The notes beneath the pieces were generated by a model. That model had not been told where the DNA came from, ran no database searches, and saw only the letters and a list, made by a program, of their open reading frames with translations. The position numbers and the translations under genes are program-made. Below, in pieces: positions 5,905 through 7,327 of a DNA stretch of 7,327 nt. Source of the stretch: Candidatus Hydrogenedentota bacterium (GTDB lineage Bacteria; Hydrogenedentota; Hydrogenedentia; Hydrogenedentales; SLHB01); contig JAHDWY010000126.1 in assembly GCA_023384315.1 (NCBI GenBank), forward strand, positions 1,898 to 9,224, read 5' to 3'. Position 1 is the stretch's first letter. Each line of letters starts with the position of its first letter.

Positions 5905-7327
5905 CGAAGAAACTCAAGATGAAAGCCCTGCCGGTTGCTCCCCAGCCCACGGCCGGGGCCTCCAGCACCTGGATGCCCTTCGGCGCGCCCATCAACGAAA
6001 TTGTACTCGCGCTCGGCCTGGGCGGATTGATCTTCATGCGCCCGTGGATCGACGGCCTGACCTACCCGGAGAAGAACACCTACTTCGCCTGGATCGTCTC
6101 GGGATTGTTCGCCTTATGGTCTGCCCGGCTCTTCCTCCGTAAAGAAGATCTCCGGTATCCGATCCATATCACCCTACTCGGCGTGTTCGTGTTTATCGCG
6201 TTCGCCACGGGATTCGCGTCGGTCCAATTCGATGCCACGTACCGTTCGCTCCTCAATTGGGCAAGTTACCTCATGATCTTCGCCATGGCGGCGAGCGGAC
6301 TTCGCTCGCCCGCCGCAGTGGCCGTCATACTCGGCTTTTTCGTGTTGACTTCGTTCGCGGAGACGATCTGGAGCATCCTTCACATCAACTACCTGATGCC
6401 CCTGCAACGGGAAGCTTTGAAAGACCCCGAGCAGATGCGCCTGTATTTTGACACCACGGAGATGACGCCGGAGATCCGCAGCCGCATCGAGAGCAACCGC
6501 GCCATGGGTTCGCTCCTCTTCGCCAATGCCCTCGCATGCTGGATCCTCGTCGCCATTCCCTTCGCCATCGGCGGCGCGGTCCATGCCTTCCTGCGCCTGC
6601 GCGAAACCGTTCCGTCGCCCGCGGACGAGGAGCCTCGCAAGGACACCCGCGCCCTGGTACTCGGCATGCTCGTCGGCATGGGTTCGTTTATTGCCATCGC
6701 GGTGTTTTATTCGTTCTATTTCGCCTTCGAATTCATGGGGCGGTCGTGGACCGACCACCCCGTTCGTTGGACCCTGTACTGTGTCATCATCCCGTCCGCC
6801 GTCGGCGCGTTCACGTTCCGCGCGGTACACCGATCCGGCACGCGCCGCGTGCTGCTGCGCATCCAATGTGCCGTGCTCGCCGCGCTCGCAATTCTGCAAT
6901 GCGTCGGCCTGGCGCAAACCTACTCCCGCGGCGGCATGCTCGCCACGGCGGCGGCACTCGCGCTCGGGGGCGCACTGGTTTGGTACGGTGGAAAGCTATC
7001 GTGCATTGCGCGCACGGGGGCTGTGGCCGCGTTAGTTCTTCTGGCTGCGCTAAGCGGCTTCAACGCGATCAACGACGCCGCTTGGGCGCAAGAAGCGCCG
7101 CCGGCCGAAGCCGCCGACACCAACGTGGAACTCCAGGGGGTCAACCCGTCGCTCGATGCCATGATGAACCCGGCGACCGCTTTCCTCCGGCTTTCGTACT
7201 GGCAGTCTGGACTCGAAATGTTCCTGGCCAACCCGTGGACCGGCGTGGGGCTCGGCAACTTTGGAACCGTTTATCCGAAATACCAGCTCCCCAATTCCGC
7301 CGACGTGAAGCAGGCGCACAACGACTT
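5901..7327 (+). CDS. O-antigen ligase/polymerase family membrane protein (Wzy/WaaL type), 3' end outside window
   Basis: The frame is open from GTG at 5901 (GTGA overlap with the preceding stop) to the window edge: 475 complete codons plus two bases, with no stop. An ATG at 5919 is an alternative start. About ten hydrophobic segments are seen, with a hydrophilic loop around residues 174-200 (LKDPEQMRL...TPEIRSRIESNRAMGS) and another, rich in E and A, around 395-420. Diagnostic features of the Wzy_C family are TYSRGGMLA at 340-348, the large external loop, and then RLSYWQSGLEMFLANPWTGV with GVGLGNFG at 448-455 and AHND near 472-475. In this family R430 and H473 occupy positions typically needed for polymerase or ligase function. 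The protein would polymerise or ligate undecaprenyl-linked glycan on the periplasmic side. Ligase and polymerase cannot be told apart from sequence alone. Confidence 0.88.
   Translation, partial: MTKKLKMKALPVAPQPTAGASSTWMPFGAPINEIVLALGLGGLIFMRPWIDGLTYPEKNTYFAWIVSGLFALWSARLFLRKEDLRYPIHITLLGVFVFIAFATGFASVQFDATYRSLLNWASYLMIFAMAASGLRSPAAVAVILGFFVLTSFAETIWSILHINYLMPLQREALKDPEQMRLYFDTTEMTPEIRSRIESNRAMGSLLFANALACWILVAIPFAIGGAVHAFLRLRETVPSPADEEPRKDTRALVLGMLVGMGSFIAIAVFYSFYFAFEFMGRSWTDHPVRWTLYCVIIPSAVGAFTFRAVHRSGTRRVLLRIQCAVLAALAILQCVGLAQTYSRGGMLATAAALALGGALVWYGGKLSCIARTGAVAALVLLAALSGFNAINDAAWAQEAPPAEAADTNVELQGVNPSLDAMMNPATAFLRLSYWQSGLEMFLANPWTGVGLGNFGTVYPKYQLPNSADVKQAHND

Noticed and set aside
6174..6917. 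A 247-codon - strand frame in the right-hand part of the window
   Set aside because: It is a highly charged shadow (R/E/H/D-rich) opposite a hydrophobic + strand frame that carries the O-antigen ligase family motifs and stays open to the edge.

Overview
The window is a stretch of a GC-rich bacterial chromosome (or metagenome contig) carrying part of a cell-surface polysaccharide locus. No single marker fixes the taxon. Three things together suggest a Planctomycetota/Verrucomicrobiota/Lentisphaerota or Hydrogenedentota-type bacterium: the tandem AATCCGA repeat element, the palindrome built on GCAGGCTTCC/GGAAGCCTGC, and a secreted GH28-like protein of the kind common in those groups. This placement is inference from memory of such genomes, not a database result.

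Layout: (1) Positions 1-2653, + strand, hold three consecutive GT-B fold family 4 glycosyltransferases. The first is cut by the window's left edge. The first two overlap by ATGA, and the third follows after 25 nt, so they read as one operon. (2) Positions 2654-3014 are a non-coding gap between convergent genes. It holds a MITE-like element with five tandem AATCCGA units in its left arm and a diverged inverted copy as its right arm. (3) Positions 3015-4557, - strand, hold a secreted right-handed beta-helix GH28-like (polygalacturonase-type) gene broken by one frameshift close to codon 97. (4) Positions 4558-4770 form a divergent intergenic region with a strong 24-bp imperfect palindrome. (5) Positions 4771-7327, + strand, hold a WecA/TagO/MraY-type polyprenyl-phosphate sugar-1-phosphate transferase. 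It overlaps by GTGA with an O-antigen ligase/polymerase family membrane protein that runs off the right edge.

How the genes fit together (inference from families): the phosphotransferase would start a glycan on undecaprenyl phosphate at the inner face of the membrane, the GT4 enzymes would extend it from nucleotide sugars, and the Wzy/WaaL-type protein would polymerise or ligate it on the outer side. The GH28-like gene runs the other way, is flanked on both sides by repeat elements and is frameshifted. It looks like an interruption of the biosynthetic locus rather than an integral part of it.

I found no tRNA, rRNA, CRISPR array, transposase or obviously novel system. The points most worth checking are the frameshifted GH28-like gene with its unusual catalytic residues and the two repeat elements that bracket it.
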